64,000 nucleotides of DNA, from positions 87,567,501 to 87,631,500 of the forward strand of contig JASDFA010000007.1 of NCBI GenBank assembly GCA_035772735.1, written 5' to 3'. Positions 10,202 to 21,555 of this stretch are shown here, in pieces. The notes beneath the pieces are model-generated. The model saw only the letters and a list, made by a program, of their open reading frames with translations, was not told where the DNA came from and did not search any database. Position 1 is the first letter of the stretch, and every line of letters starts with the position of its first letter. The stretch is from Datura wrightii (taxonomy: Eukaryota > Streptophyta > Magnoliopsida > Solanales > Solanaceae). Both the position numbers and the translations under genes were made by a program.

Positions 10202-11422
10202 TCAATCGAAGTATTCCACTTCTTTGTCAGGTGCGGTTGCCTCGTCCCCCATATTCGAATCGCCCACGCTATCCTCATCTGACTCAACATCTGAGTCATC
10301 GCGACGCGTCTCCTCATCTGTGGGGACATCATCATCAGTGGGCTCCACAAAAGTCGGCCCCACTCGGCATAGAGCCTTGGCATTTTTGCCGAAGGGGTAG
10401 TCCAACTCTAGCTGCCACAGCTCATCTTCTGTTGCTGGCCTCCCGCCTATGCGCAACTGTAGCACCTGCATCTCGAACATGCGGGCCATATACTGATCAT
10501 CTCGAGCATGTCGCTCGGCTAATGTGAGAACTAGCCCGTGAGTGGTGTCGGGTGCCTTAGTTTTGGTGATGTCTAAGGCACGCCTCTCCATCTACGGGAT
10601 ATTGTCAAGGGCCTCCTCCTCAACATCTAGGCCCCTCAGGAAAGTGGTCAGCAAGCCACCAAACCTGTACCTGTGCCCTTGATGCAAACGAGCTCTCTTC
10701 ATGGCGGAGATGATCACCGCTCCAACATTAATCTCTAGCCCTTTCATCAGGGCGTATACCAAGCACACACGATCCCGGGTGACATCTGTCATGTGCACCC
10801 CCGGGATCAGGCAGGAACACACGATCTTAAGCCAAATTCTGGCTTCCCTATTCATTTGAGAGTAGGGCAGCGTATGATGGTAGCCCCTCTCCTTATGCCT
10901 GCTCCACCGTGCTGTCGAACGGGCTCCACACAGAGTGCGTCTGATGTCCGCATATGGTGGAGTGATGTTCAACTGCTGGAGTACATGGGCGTCTGTGTCC
11001 TGCGCCCCCAAGATGGCATTAAGGTGATGGGGCTCAAAAGTGACTACCTGCCCCCTTATTTTAACAGTGTGACTTCGGAGTGTCGGGTTCCAGTTGGCAT
11101 AGAACTCTCGAATTAGGTGGAGATTGCACTCCTTGGGCTCTTCAAAGATGAAGTTCATCCCGGCAGCGTCAATCCTATGTACGATTCTGGGGAACTCCTG
11201 TGCCAACGACTCCCTTGCAATGTGCTCCTCGGGGAAGTATTTGCTTTCCTTATGCTTTGTGTACCATTTCTTCCCTTCCTCTATCACCCATCCGGTTCCG
11301 TATTGACAGCGTTGGCCGTGCGAAACTGTCGGTGCTGCTGGGACTGCCGTTCCCAGTCTAATCCTTTTCCTTCCGGCGCCCGATGTAGACACACCTTTTC
11401 CTTTATCTTCCCTGCTTGCCAT
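10202..11422 (-). pseudogene. Ath-B ORF2, putative plant transposon protein, one premature stop
   Basis: The predicted product is 406 codons. It starts MASREDKGKG (ATG at 11422-11420), six bases after a splice acceptor, and ends KEVEYFD. It resembles the family annotated as putative plant transposon protein (Transposase_32-like). The N-terminus is basic. The central part has LIREFYANWNP, VKIRGQVVTFEPHHLNAILG and MTDVTRDRVCLVYALMKG. The C-terminus is strongly acidic (DDDVPTDEETRRDDSDVESDED). One TAG at 10594-10592 interrupts the frame where Ath-D has CAG. There is no frameshift. Its length in bases equals that of Ath-D (1221). Function is unknown; nothing in it looks like a DDE transposase. 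In its slot most Athila elements would have pol or an env-like ORF. Confidence 0.8.
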
Positions 11423-11427
11423 TGTTC

Positions 11428-12090
11428 CTGTCAAATCAAGCAGACATTCCCAATGTTATTCAAATTAAAATTAGCTTCGACTAAGGTTGGGTTAAGCTAG
11501 GCCACCCCACACTTAGTCTTTAGCCACAATCATAACATTACAGCAAGATAATTCTCACTTCCCAATTTACAACAAGAAACAATAACATGCCTTGTGCATT
11601 CAGAGAATTCGATGGAATATATTTTGCGTACTACTCAGACTTCGTACAGTTAATCAACATATCACCATCAATACCATTTCATCCCATAGCACTTAGCACA
11701 GAAAAACTCTCAACACAACCTATGCTATTCACCAAGTTCTATGCAATTCACAATTTCATTCTCCCAAAAAAAAAATCCATCATTTACTTAGCATCTTCAC
11801 AACAAGCACAACATAATTCACCTTACCCAACATGCCCAACCCATAATTTCCACATTTTCAATCACATTTCGTTTCTTCATAATCAAATTCTAACCCTAGC
11901 TACACATTTCACCAAAATTCGATCAAGCATGCATTTATCGAGTTCATATAATCAAAATGATACTCTGAACTTCAATCAACACTAACTTAAAGGAATTCAA
12001 GCTCAATGTACAATTAGGGAAAGTTTTTCTCACTTTACATGCTCAAACTCGACAAATTTGACAATAATTGAGAAGAAATAGAAAACATAC
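11428..12090 (-). other. Predicted intron in Ath-B ORF2 leader
   Basis: The minus-strand donor is AAAG|GTATGT (12090) and the acceptor is TTTGACAG|GAACAATGG (11428). Length is 663 bp. The same two sites are conserved in Ath-D (33107, 32398). A polypurine-like word AAGTGTGGGGTGG lies inside the intron near 11502-11515. The ORF at 11587-11985 on the plus strand falls in this intron and is not a gene. Confidence 0.55.
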
Positions 12091-12219
12091 CTTTAGTTCG
12101 ATGAAATCGAAGAAAAGTCGAAGAAACTTGTGCCTAAGTCCGTGTCACGTTGGGGATGGGGGAGTTTTTGGATTTTTGTCGCAGAGGGGGTGAGAAATGA
12201 GGGAAAATAGAGGGAACTC

Positions 12220-12430
12220 GGGGTTAAAAAGGGTTAATTTCATGCGGGTCACCCGGCGACCCGGTGTGACCCGTCGCGATTAAAGCCTCAACGTGTCACG
12301 GAGGGTAACGCGGAGCACCCCCTCCGTGACACGGAGCCAACGCGGAGGTATTCTAGAATTTTAAAAATTCCAAAATTAAACCTCAACGTGTCACGGAGGG
12401 TAACGCGGAGGCCCTCCTCCGTGACACGGA
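12220..12430 (-). promoter_or_regulatory. Ath-B internal U3-like promoter block
   Basis: Two hairpins have arms CGTGTCACGGAGGG and CCCTCCGTGACACG (12292-12333) or close variants (12387-12428). They are spaced as in the LTR U3 region of this family. A third inverted repeat, CGGGTCAC/GTGACCCG, is at 12245-12274. In element sense the block lies upstream of the ORF2 leader and intron. The TATA-like position is weak here (about 12225-12240). Confidence 0.5.
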
Positions 12431-12667
12431 GCCATGGCGCAGGCTCACTGTTTTGCCAATTTTTATTATTTTTCTCACCTCGATTTTTCCTTTGCGATCC
12501 TTTGCATTTTTGCCCTCCGTTCAACTTGAAATTCATCTTACACCAAGAAATTTGTTAGAATTCATAGGTTTCACATAAAATACAATTTTTTTGTTTTTAT
12601 TTTTATTTTTCTAATTTTTTCTTTTTTTTTCTTCTACGAAATCTACTCAAATATTACAAAAATTCCA

Positions 12668-12712
12668 CGGGTTGCCTCCCGTACAGCGCCTGGTTTACCA
12701 TCGCGGCTCGAC
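12668..12712 (-). other. Post-pol conserved motif, Ath-B copy
   Basis: In element sense it reads GTCGAGCCGCGATGGTAAAC, then CAGGCGCTGTACGGGAGGCAACCCG. It lies about 70 bp after the protease ORF. It is the same motif as after integrase in Ath-1. Confidence 0.7.
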
Positions 12713-12784
12713 ATCATTGAAGCTCAGTCATCCTCTAGGGTGACAGATGTCTTCTCTCGACTACCGTCCTCACCCCAGTAATGC

Positions 12785-13535
12785 TTACATCGCTGCCCAT
12801 TGACTAAGAACGTGACACTTCCATCTTCTTGCCACGATTCCCATTTGGGGGGGGGGGGGGTCCTTCACCGGGTGTTTTCCCATAGGCTCTCGCAAATCAA
12901 TACTTTGAGCAATATCCGCTCGATCAAGCACATTGATCACTGAGAGTTCCTCATACACGGCCGGAAGATTTGTGGCCTTGTACACATCAAATACTTTAAC
13001 TTTGTCGTGTGCCCGCCGCATAGTTAGCTGCCCTACAGCTACATCAATAAGTGCTTTCCCAGTTTCCAAGAAAGGACGTCCCAAAATACATGGGACTTCC
13101 GCATCCGGCTCAAAATCCAGCACAATGAAGTCAACCGGGAAGATAAGGGAGCCCACTTGCACCAGCACGTCCTCCACAATGCCATCTGGTCTGGCCAAAG
13201 AACGATCCGCTAGTCGCAAGATCACTGTTATCGGTCTAGGACTGCCTAGCCCCAATTTCTTGAATACCGATGTCGGCATCAAGTTAATGCTCGCTCCCAA
13301 ATCACATAATCCACGAGCTCGGATACTCTGCCCGATTGTAAGTTGAATTGTAAAGCTCCCAGGGCCTTTGATCTTTGTGGGCAACCTATTTTGTATCCGT
13401 GAAGTGCACTCCTCCGTAAGCGCCACCATAGCGTACTCCGTCAACCTGCTTTTCTTCGCCATGATGTCTTTGATATATTTTGCGTACTTCGGCACTCCCT
13501 GCAAAACATCAACAAGAGGTAAATTAATGTGTACC
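12785..13535 (-). pseudogene. Ath-B aspartic protease region
   Basis: This retroviral-type aspartic protease cuts the Gag polyprotein. The active-site motif is LCDLGASINLMP, with the catalytic Asp at 13301-13303, and the domain ends with CILGRPFLETGKALIDV. It continues the gag frame without RT. A TAG just upstream (about 13536-13538) stands where Ath-D has a Gln codon. A run of 14 G (12847-12860) near the C-terminus shifts the frame relative to Ath-D, so the last residues differ. Just downstream is the post-pol motif rather than reverse transcriptase. Confidence 0.85.
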
Positions 13536-15200
13536 TATTTAAGCACCTCCATGAACTTTTTGAAACACGCTTCCTCCTTGTGTTTCCTTAGTCTTTGAGG
13601 GAACAGGGGTGGTGGTCTTTCTGGTTCAGCTTCCTTCTCCTTCCCCCTATCATCATTGTTCTCCCTCTCCTTCTCCACTGCTCCCGACTGCTGTGGTGGT
13701 CTTTCTGGTTCCATCTCCTTGAGTTGCAAACCACTCCTCGTGGTCACTGCATTTACTTGCTTGGGGTTGGGGTCAGTGTCACTTGGAAGTCCTCCTCTCG
13801 GCCTGGTGTTCTGAGCTCCAGCTAGTTGCCCAAACTGGTACTCCAATGCCTTTGTTGCTAACTGATTGTTCTTTACATCGGCTGCCAATTTCACATAGTC
13901 AGCCTGCAATTGAGCTTGGTTAGCTATCATAGTTTTGAACATTTCCTCAATGCTGGGTGATGGTGGTGGAGGAGGTGCATTGTTGCTTCTGTATTGCTAC
14001 TGATAGTGCTGCTGCCCTCCTTGATTTCTCTGTGCTCCCTGACTCGAACTCTTCCCTTGATGGCTATTACTACCCCAAGAGAAATTCGGGTGACTTCTCC
14101 AATTAGAGTTGTAGTTGTTGCCATACTGTTGGTGATTATTTCTCGGTACATTACCAACAAAGTTTACTAAATCGGGATTCTCACCACAACACTCAGTTGA
14201 GTGTTCATTACTGCCGCATACTTCACACCAAATTTGCTGCACTACATTCACTGGGTCTTGAGAATGATTCATGCTCATATTGCTGAAGTGGGTATTGAGT
14301 TGATTCTGTAACGCAGCTATCTGTGCAGCGATAGCTGTAAAACCATCCACTTCTAAGACTCCTGCCGCTTTCCTTGTTCCTCCTCTAGAAAAGTCCGTAT
14401 TCCACTCTAGATTTCCCTGCGAAATACGGTTCAACAAGGTATACAGCTCCTCATATGTTTTTTCTAATGCTTGTCCCCCAGCTGCTGAGTCTAGCAAGAT
14501 TTTTGTGTGGGGTTCCAAACCCTCTATGAAAGTATGCACCAGCACATCATTGGATTGGTGATGATGAGGACAATCCCGCAACGTAGATTTGAATCTCTCG
14601 CAGGCTTGATACAGATTCTCTCCCTCTCTCTGTTTAAAACTTAGAATTTGACTTCTAAGTCTTGCTATTTTACCTGATGGAAAGAACCGTATCAAGAATT
14701 TCTTTGCAAGATCATCCCAAGTACTGATGGAATTAGGTGGCTTAGCTTTCAACCACCTCTTTACTTCTCCCAAAAGTGAAAATGGGAACAATGTAAGCCT
14801 GACATAATCGGGTTACACTCCAGCGGGAATGTAAGTGTCACTTATCTCCAAAAAGTTTTTGAGATGTTGTTGTGGATCCTCGTGAGGGGAACCTGTGAAT
14901 TGCCTGCTGGTGTGCAGCAATTGCACCATATTCTGTTTAAGCTCGAACCTCCCTCCTGGCTCAGGTTTGCGAATGCTAGATTTAACGTTGTTAGCATGTG
15001 GGATTGCCACTTCGCGAACCGGCCTAGCTGCCATTTCTTCGGGCGCTAATACTGCCCTTACAATGGGTGGATTTTGTTGTTGCTCCAGGATTTTCTGTCT
15101 GAGCAACTGCAGCTTTCTCTCTAGAGCTTCTCTCCTTTATCGATGGAATTGTCTTTCCGGCTCTAAGTGTGAATCCACCAGCTCCTTGTCCCTTGCCAGT
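13536..15200 (-). pseudogene. Ath-B gag, broken by stop codons
   Basis: Gag forms the virus-like particle and packages RNA. One minus-strand frame covers it. It has a coiled, charged N-terminus (EALERKLQLLRQKILEQQQ) and the Retrotrans_gag core (FTGSPHEDPQQHLKNFLEI, LTLFPFSLLGEVKRWLKA, FLIRFFPSGK, SFKQREGENLYQACERFK). A zinc knuckle CEVCGSNEHSTECC (CX2CX4HX4C) follows near 14180-14225, then a Gln/Asn-rich tail. Stops are TAA near 15137 and 14812 and TAG near 13994 and 13537. No frameshift is visible. The initiator codon is not obvious; no clear ATG precedes the conserved start. Confidence 0.85.
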
Positions 15201-15306
15201 GTTCGAAAGATTTCAATATCTAAAAAAGACAAGATAAGACCAAGTTGTCAACACTAATAAGAAATTGTAAACTAACACTTAAGACAAAAATTATACCAAT
15301 TGCCAG

Positions 15307-15324
15307 TCCCCGGGAACGGCGCCA
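15307..15324 (-). other. Ath-B primer-binding site (tRNA-Asp)
   Basis: On the minus strand TGGCGCCGTTCCCGGGGA, six bases after the LTR. It matches the complement of the plant tRNA-Asp 3' end (TGGCGCCGTTGCCGGGGA, from memory) at 17 of 18 positions. This primer is typical of Athila elements. Confidence 0.85.
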
Positions 15325-15330
15325 AAAACT

Positions 15331-16745
15331 TGGTCGGGCGTTTAAATAACTACACGCAAGTGCACGTGATCGAACAAGTAGTAAAATGGCTAAAGTAAGC
15401 CAAGTATTGATCCCACCGGGACTGGACCAAGGTAATAATCGAATCAAGCGTTAATAAACTCTAACTCTAATAATGCAGACAACAGTTTCAATAAGATTTT
15501 GGGAGTTTGTTTCCTAATTCATACTAATCTAAAACAAATATACAATTTGAGTCTGAACTATAGTAATGAGCATACTGAGGCTAAAACGAACATGCAGGGA
15601 AGCAATTTATTGATACAAGTCGGTCAATCTTTCCTTCGGTTGCTTGTCAAGAATTAATGCCTATGGATTAAAACTCTCGTATTTAACCCAGCTTAAGAAT
15701 CATGAACCTTCCACCTACATTTCTGTGATAAGAAGAAATTCATGTTCTAGCCGTACGAAACCGATTCCTTAATTGACTAATACGACTTTCAGATATATTT
15801 CTATTCTGAAGGTAAATCAATTCTCAATTTTCCCAAACCAATAAGAGATCATATCCTACCAATTCACAACTCTCCAATTTCTTTCTCTTTCGAGCGCAAA
15901 CCGGATTTTTTAGATATACATTAATATTGGCCAAACATTAATGCAGTAAGAACAAGAATTGATAGAACAACCATGGAAGAAAAAGATGAAAAACCAAGAT
16001 GATCAATAATTACATTCCACTACAAATGTTCTTAACCTCAGCAAGAAGTGAATTTAGCTACTCATTTGTGGATTAAACATCGTTAAATGAGTGTTAATCA
16101 TACAAACAATTGAAATAAAGAAGAAATAGATAGAGAAGAACCCTAAGAAATTCGTCCCCTCAACTGCCTGTAACCCACGTTCTTGCTCCACCAAGTCAGA
16201 ATGATTAAAAATAAACCTAAGTGTGCTATTTATACTAGTGGGAATTTTTCCCCGAATAACAAGAAATGTGTCACGGAGTGCATCGCGGAGCACTGCCTCT
16301 GTGACACACCACAAACGCGGACCCTCACTGGAATCCGGTCCTCCAGGTAATTATTCCCAACGTGCCACGACGTGCAACGCGGGGCTTGGCCAACGTGCCA
16401 CGGCCCCAACGCGGACCTTCACTGTAACTTGGCATATTTTTATCATCCGGGGCAGAATGCATCTGCGATGGCAGTGTGACACGGCTCCATCGCGGAGCCC
16501 CTTATTTTGCTGCATAACCTGGGCCTTTTCCACTGCTCGCCTCCGAGTCTCTTCCCGATTTCTCCCAACATGCATCTTAGCTTCCTAAAATTCAAATTTT
16601 CCTACAAAACAACACTAATCATGTTTGTTAGTATAAATTCACATTTTAACTACAAATCACATGAGAATGTACAATTATCAATGTATAAACAAGACGAAAT
16701 GAAGCATTTGAGTATCACTTGGGCATATAATTCTGCCCAAGATCA
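15331..16745 (-). mobile_element. Ath-B 5' LTR (1415 bp)
   Basis: It runs TG (15331) to CA (16745) on the plus strand. The TATA box (plus tatttata, 16227-16234) lies downstream, in element sense, of a U3 hairpin GTGTCACGGAG / CTCTGTGACAC (16268-16306) and further GC-rich repeats to about 16500. The right flank GTGAG continues the Ath-C LTR. Confidence 0.85.
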
Positions 16746-17859
16746 GTGAGATGATAAGGGCGGCGCACCAGGTCCATCCTAGAGCTGAAATTGCTGAAAA
16801 TTTGACTAAGTCTGTGGTGAGATGGTGGGGGCGGCACGTCAGACCCTTTCAAAGCGGAAATTGCTAATTTTATAGCAAAGTGTTGAAGGGCAAAGCATTA
16901 TTTGAAGGCTCAATTGTAAATACAACCCCTAGGTCATTTATTAATCATATTTTGATAGTCTTTTGTTCATTTTTACATTACGTATTTTCATTGGTGGAGG
17001 GTTATAAGCTGTTTGGAAGGAACACAAAATTTCACACTAGGTTTCTTCTCTTTTTTACTATTTTATTTCGAATGATGATGATTAAGTATTCATTTTTCCA
17101 CTTGTCTATGAGTGGCTAAACTCATACTCTAGGGTTTTAGCCACAATGGGTGGTTGATTGTTTGAAAAACTGATTTAATCTAGATTCGATTCTTTATTAT
17201 GGTTGTTTGTATTCACTTATTTTAATTTATTATTTATGAGATTGATCACCTTATAAGTAAATCCATTGGCTTTCGATTGAACATGGGAATGGGAATCGAA
17301 AGGATTAAAGGTAAATACAAAATAGAAATTCAAAGACCCTCGAACCCATTGGTGAAAGGATAGAAGTTGTTGTCGAGGATAGAAATATACCCTTCAACCC
17401 CATCTAGTTTAAATACAAGAGGCATAATCGTCGTTTCATGTTTCTCCTTCGACTATAGGGATATAGGCATTAGGGTTCATGAAATAATTCTTGGATGCTA
17501 GGGACAGTGACAAGGAGTGCGATAATAACTTGCATCTAGCAACCACAGGAAGAATCATTCTAGTGTAATCGCGTCTTGAAAACTCAACCTGAAACCAAAC
17601 AAGTTCCATTTCCCTAGATTTTCATCATCATCAAAGTAAAACCAAGCTTGCATCCGCTTTAGTTATTTTTATATTTAAAGCTTTTAGTAGTTTAATTTCC
17701 CTAATTGTTCCCCATTTTAACTGTTTTGTTAGAATAGCAAAATAAAGTTATAACCTTATAATGATTTAACTGACAAGTCTCTGTGGGTACAATAATTGGG
17801 GATTCCTGTCCTATATTACTTGACGACGAAGTGCGCTTGCATGCGCTTGGGAGACATCA
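16746..17859 (+). mobile_element. Ath-C 5' LTR, second part
   Basis: It resumes exactly where 7849 stopped (ccttg|gtgagatgat) and ends GGGAGACATCA. With the first part it totals 1621 bp, against 1627 bp for the 3' LTR. It contains two copies of the ctaagtc..ggtgagatg..ggggcggc U3 motif. Confidence 0.85.
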
Positions 17860-17865
17860 AGTTTT

Positions 17866-17883
17866 TGGTGCTATTTCCAGGGA
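17866..17883 (+). other. Ath-C primer-binding site, degenerate
   Basis: TGGTGCTATTTCCAGGGA, six bases after the LTR. It shares 13 of 18 positions with the tRNA-Asp complement. The position confirms the LTR end. Confidence 0.65.
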
Positions 17884-18059
17884 CTTGAATATTGTTTTGA
17901 TTGTTTCTAGGTTAGGATTTTATTCCATTATTGTATATTTTACATTTGTTTCTTTGTTTTTGTGAAAATTTACAGGGTTGTGTGCTCAGTGTATGCCAAG
18001 TATGAGAAGTCAAGAATCACTTTTGGCTTCTCTTGATCCTTAAATTGAGAGGACCTTTA

Positions 18060-19290
18060 AAAGGTTAATCATCTAGAACAATGAGCAGGTACATGGCAAC
18101 AACTATGAGGGAGAGGTCCAATGTTGAACTTTGCTAGGCCGAACTTGGAGAATGCTTCTAAAGAAATTGTTAAGCCGTCTATCACTGGGAACTTTGAGCT
18201 AAAGGAAGGGACCATGCGGTTGGTCCAAAACCCTTGCCAATATCAGGGAAAGCTGCATGAGGATCCCCATAGGCATCTCATGATGTTTGTGGAGCTGAGT
18301 GAAAATTTCCATTACCAGAACGTGTCAGATGAATATCTGAAGCTGACTTTGTTTCTGTTCTCACTGATTGGTGAAGCCAAGGAGTGGCTTCAAAATGAGC
18401 CAGGAGGTTCCATCACCACATCAGAGGCTCTTCCCAACAAATTCATCAATAGGTTTTTCTCTTCAAGGAGAGCCAAGGAGTTGAGAGGGAAGATCTCTAG
18501 ATTTATACAGAAAGATGGTGAGACCTTAGCTTAGGCGTGGGAACATTACAAGGGCTATTTGAGGGATTGTCCACACCACATGTAGCCTAAGGAGATAACT
18601 AGGCACAACTTTATATAGGGTATGAAGCCCAAAGAAAATATCCTTCTTGATGCTACCGCACAAAGACAAATTCTATCCAAAATCTATGATGAAATTGAGG
18701 CTCTTTTGAACCTCATATCAGTGAGAAGTCAGGATTATCAAGACTCAGGTAGAGGATTCATAGTAGCTATGGTGCCAGGGAAGCTTGAGGTAGATGGTGT
18801 TGCGGCAATCATAGTAGACATTAGCCAGCTGGTGAAGGTGATTAGAAAATTGTAACCACACTAGCAGGAAGCCAAGTACAACAGGTACATAAGGTGCAAA
18901 CTCCAACATCGTCTTGTGAAGCATGTGGAGAAGGTCATGCATGTGCATGTTTTCCATTTAATCCCAAATCTGTATTTTTATAGGATAACAGAATCATGGT
19001 GGAGGTTTTGCAGGCAATGACTATAATCAGGGGTACCAGAATGTAGCAAATCCCTCATGGGGAGGGAACTAGAACTTTCAAAGGCCCCAGAATAGTTATC
19101 CAAGGCCTCAGGGCCAGCAGTTGAACAGTTCTCTTGAGGAGACGATGAAGTAATAAATGGTGAAACAAACTTAGCTAGTGAACGAGATGCAAAAGTTCAT
19201 CCATGAGCTTGAGAAGACTATGGGGAAACTGGCCTTGCAGCAGACCAGCAGATCGAAGGGGCACTTTTGAGTAATACCAAGAAGAACCTT
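18060..19290 (+). pseudogene. Ath-C gag, broken
   Basis: The Retrotrans_gag core is recognisable: LVQNPCQYQGKLHEDPHRHL, LTLFLFSLIGEAKEWLQNEP, NKFINRFFSSRRAKELRGKI, and after a TAG AWEHYKGYLRDCPHHM. It continues as GMKPKENILLDATAQRQIL and KLEVDGVAAI. Stops are TAG at about 18532, 18583 and 18616, TAA at 18853, and TAG at about 18862. A CEACGEGHA remnant of the zinc knuckle lies near 18917. It is more divergent from Ath-B and Ath-D than they are from each other. Confidence 0.8.
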
Positions 19291-20100
19291 AAGGAAATGT
19301 GAGCGCAATCTCTTTGCACAGTGGTAAGGAGCTGGGTGAGGTTATCCCCAGAGATAAGAAGGTTGATGATGAGAAGGCTGAGAAGTCCATGAGTGAGGTC
19401 GGGGAATTAAGAAACTCACAACCAAAAGTTTTAGTAGCTATACCACCGTCCCCCATTTCCAGAAAGATTTCAAAACATAAAAAGGACATAGCTTGCAAGA
19501 AGTTTCTTGACTTGTTGAAGAAGGTACATGTTAACATTACTTTAGTGTAGCTTTTTTAGGAAGATCCAAAATATGCTAAGTACCTAAAGAACATTGTGGC
19601 CAACAAGAGGCAGTTAACTGAATTTGGAATTGTGTCTCTTACAGAAGAGTGCAGTTCTCGAGTTCAGAATAAAATTCCTAAAAAATGAAGGACCTTGGGA
19701 GCTTCACCTTTCCTATGGTGATTAGAGACAAGGAAGTTGGTTCAGCCTTATGTGATTTGGATGCTAGCATCAATGCGATGCCTGCATCCCTGTTAAAAAA
19801 TTTGGGGCCAGGTGAACCTTGCCCTACAACAAAGACTCTGCAGCTTGTAAACCGATCTCTGGCCTATCTTGATGGAATAATAGAAGATTTCTTAATAAAG
19901 GTGGGCCTTTTATTCTTTAGGGGGACTTCATAATCCTATATTTTTAAGCCGATGTAGTAGTTCCCCTCATTTTGGGTAGAGGATTTTTAGCCACAGCTAA
20001 GGCCATCATACAGGTAAAGACGGGCAAGATGTCTATGAAGGTGGATGGTCAAGAAGAGGTTTTTGATGTGTTTAGATTAGCAAGAATGCTGTCTTAATAT
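19291..20100 (+). pseudogene. Ath-C aspartic protease region, broken
   Basis: Spacer and protease. The SKHKKDIACKKFLDLLKKVH stretch matches KHKEEACFQKFMEVLKQVH of Ath-D, followed by KYLKNIVANKRQLTEFGI. The active site reads CDLDASINAMPASLL, with Gly of DLGAS replaced by Asp. It then has DGIIEDFLIKVG and a frame-shifted stretch ending LILGRGFLATA. Stops include TAG at about 19547 and 19556, TGA at 19686 and TAA near 19948; at least two frameshifts. No RT follows. Confidence 0.75.
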
Positions 20101-20237
20101 GAGGACTTCACAATTAAGTTGACAATGGAACTTGGAGGATGTAATCAGTTTGTTTAGCAGTGTAGGCTGCATGAAAGTTTTGTGAATTGTCAATTCGGTC
20201 ACCATTTCACTCAGATGAAGGAGAGAAAGAGACCATA

Positions 20238-20332
20238 GTCGTGACACGATGTTAAATCAGGCACTGCATGGGATGCAACACATGAATGTCATGCCACGAC
20301 TATAACTAAGGCGCTTGGTGGGAAGCAACCCA
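20238..20332 (+). other. Post-pol conserved motif, two diverged copies (Ath-C)
   Basis: First copy: gtcgtgacacgatgttaaat, then cag-gcactgcatgggatgcaac. The second copy (20290-20332) has gccacgac, aaggcgcttggtgggaagcaaccc. A duplicated motif is also seen in Ath-H and Ath-I. Confidence 0.6.
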
Positions 20333-20439
20333 TTTTTTTCTAACATTTTTACATTTTCTTTGTTTTTCAGGGATGAATAGGGTTTTAGAGACAAAAAGAG
20401 CTGGGAAAATGAGCAGAAAAAGTGTAAGTCTGGGGTGAG

Positions 20440-20828
20440 ATACCTGACATGGGGCGCTAAGTGTTAAACTTTAGAAGAAAAAATCAGATAGACTGGTGCT
20501 AGGGGTGGCGCACCGCACCAACCCAGTCCTTGAAGAAAATATTTTCTAAGTCTGTGGTGAGAAGAGGGGGCAGCACGACAGAGGCCTCTTGCACAAAAGT
20601 TTTTGGTCAAAATGGGTCAATGTTGACCAAAGACCTTAAAATTACAAAAAACCCAAGCGCCACACCTTTATTTAAATTCCTACTCATCCTTTTTCTTCAA
20701 AAATTTGAAAAACAAAAAAGGCAAAGTATTCTCTCTCCTCCCTCTCTTAAAACTTGTAACTCCCCTCCCCCTCTCACTTCCATTGTTGTATCCTTCAAGG
20801 TTTGGTGAAGCTCTTCTTCTCAACTCAA
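20440..20828 (+). promoter_or_regulatory. Ath-C internal U3-like promoter and leader exon
   Basis: The block repeats words of this family's LTR U3: 'ggtggcgcaccgcacc' (20508-20523) and 'ctaagtctgtggtgagaaga', then gggggcagc (20547-20575). Compare 25205-25242 and 25276-25310. It is followed by a TATA-like TATTTAAAT (20669-20677), a pyrimidine-rich stretch (ctctctcctccctctct, about 20730) and a leader ending at a splice donor. It is placed to drive ORF2 separately from the genomic transcript. Inference from motif order only. Confidence 0.5.
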
Positions 20829-21550
20829 GTAAGTATCTTTCTTCTCTTTTATTTAGGTAAAGTTGAAAGCATTCTCCCACACCCTTCTTCCCCAAGATTA
20901 AAGACCTAAGTCACCATTGTTGGTGAAAAGCTTAAATTTCATATTGTGGGTTTTATGAGCTTTAATGTGTTAAATTCTTCCATGATAATGTGTATCCTTT
21001 TTGGGTTAACTAAGTTTTGGTTGAATATCATGATTTGAAGTTATGGGGATGAATGGGGATGGTGAATTGAATACATGCATTTGGTGGGTACATGCATTAA
21101 TTATAGAGAGAGAAAGTACATGGGTATTGAATTCTTGAATGTGAATAAGTCTTGAGTTGTTGAAATTCATGCTACTTCATTACGGATGGTAGTAAATTTT
21201 TTGTTGGGTTTTTGAATGAGTTGAATAATGCTACCTCCATGTATAAATTGCTTGATTAAGAATTGAAGGAGGAAAAGTGAGAGGGATGGCCAATTGAGGC
21301 AATCTTGAAATACTAAATATGAGAGTAATGTTGAAGAATTCATGAACTTAGTTGTAGTTAGAGTTGGTGAATGACTTATTGTTGTGAGGTTGGATGATGA
21401 GGGGGGAACTATTGAGTACCCAATTGGACAAAGTATCACCACTATGCTAGTGAATTAAATGTGGAGTCAATTTTGCACCTTTAACATTTAATTAGTTAGC
21501 TTTGTTATTTGCAAACGAATCTTGTGTAGTTCTTGATTTTTGCTTGATAG
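20829..21550 (+). other. Predicted intron in Ath-C ORF2 leader (722 bp)
   Basis: Donor CTCAA|GTAAGTATC, acceptor TTGCTTGATAG|GTATCATGG. The ORF2 ATG is six bases after the acceptor, as in Ath-B and Ath-D. The interior is AT-rich and non-coding. Confidence 0.55.
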
Positions 21551-21555
21551 GTATC

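Larger units (their letters stand above)
7850..16745 (-). mobile_element. Ath-B: pol-less Athila-like element with ORF2, minus strand
   Basis: It is inserted in the 5' LTR of Ath-C. In element sense: 5' LTR (16745-15331), PBS (15324-15307), gag-protease, post-pol motif, hairpin-rich internal promoter, intron, ORF2, GGGA-loop hairpin, 3' UTR, polypurine tract, truncated 3' LTR (8409-7850). It belongs to the same family as Ath-D, with LTR and coding similarity throughout. There is no RT, RNase H or integrase. About 860 bp of the 3' LTR and the target duplication are missing at the left junction. Confidence 0.85.

Noticed and set aside
10202..11422. ORF2 as a cut-and-paste DNA transposase
   Set aside because: No DDE triad, zinc finger or terminal inverted repeats around it are visible; the family name is only a label, and the gene sits inside an LTR element.
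11587..11985. 132-codon plus-strand ORF as a host gene
   Set aside because: It is antisense to the predicted ORF2 leader intron, AT-rich, and absent from the matching Ath-D segment.
12240..12430. CACGGAG repeats as a CRISPR-like array
   Set aside because: The repeats are inverted pairs with no regular spacers, in a plant retrotransposon; they are hairpins.
13535..13540. TAG between gag and protease in Ath-B as a programmed readthrough codon
   Set aside because: Ath-D has CAG at the same place, so it is a mutation.
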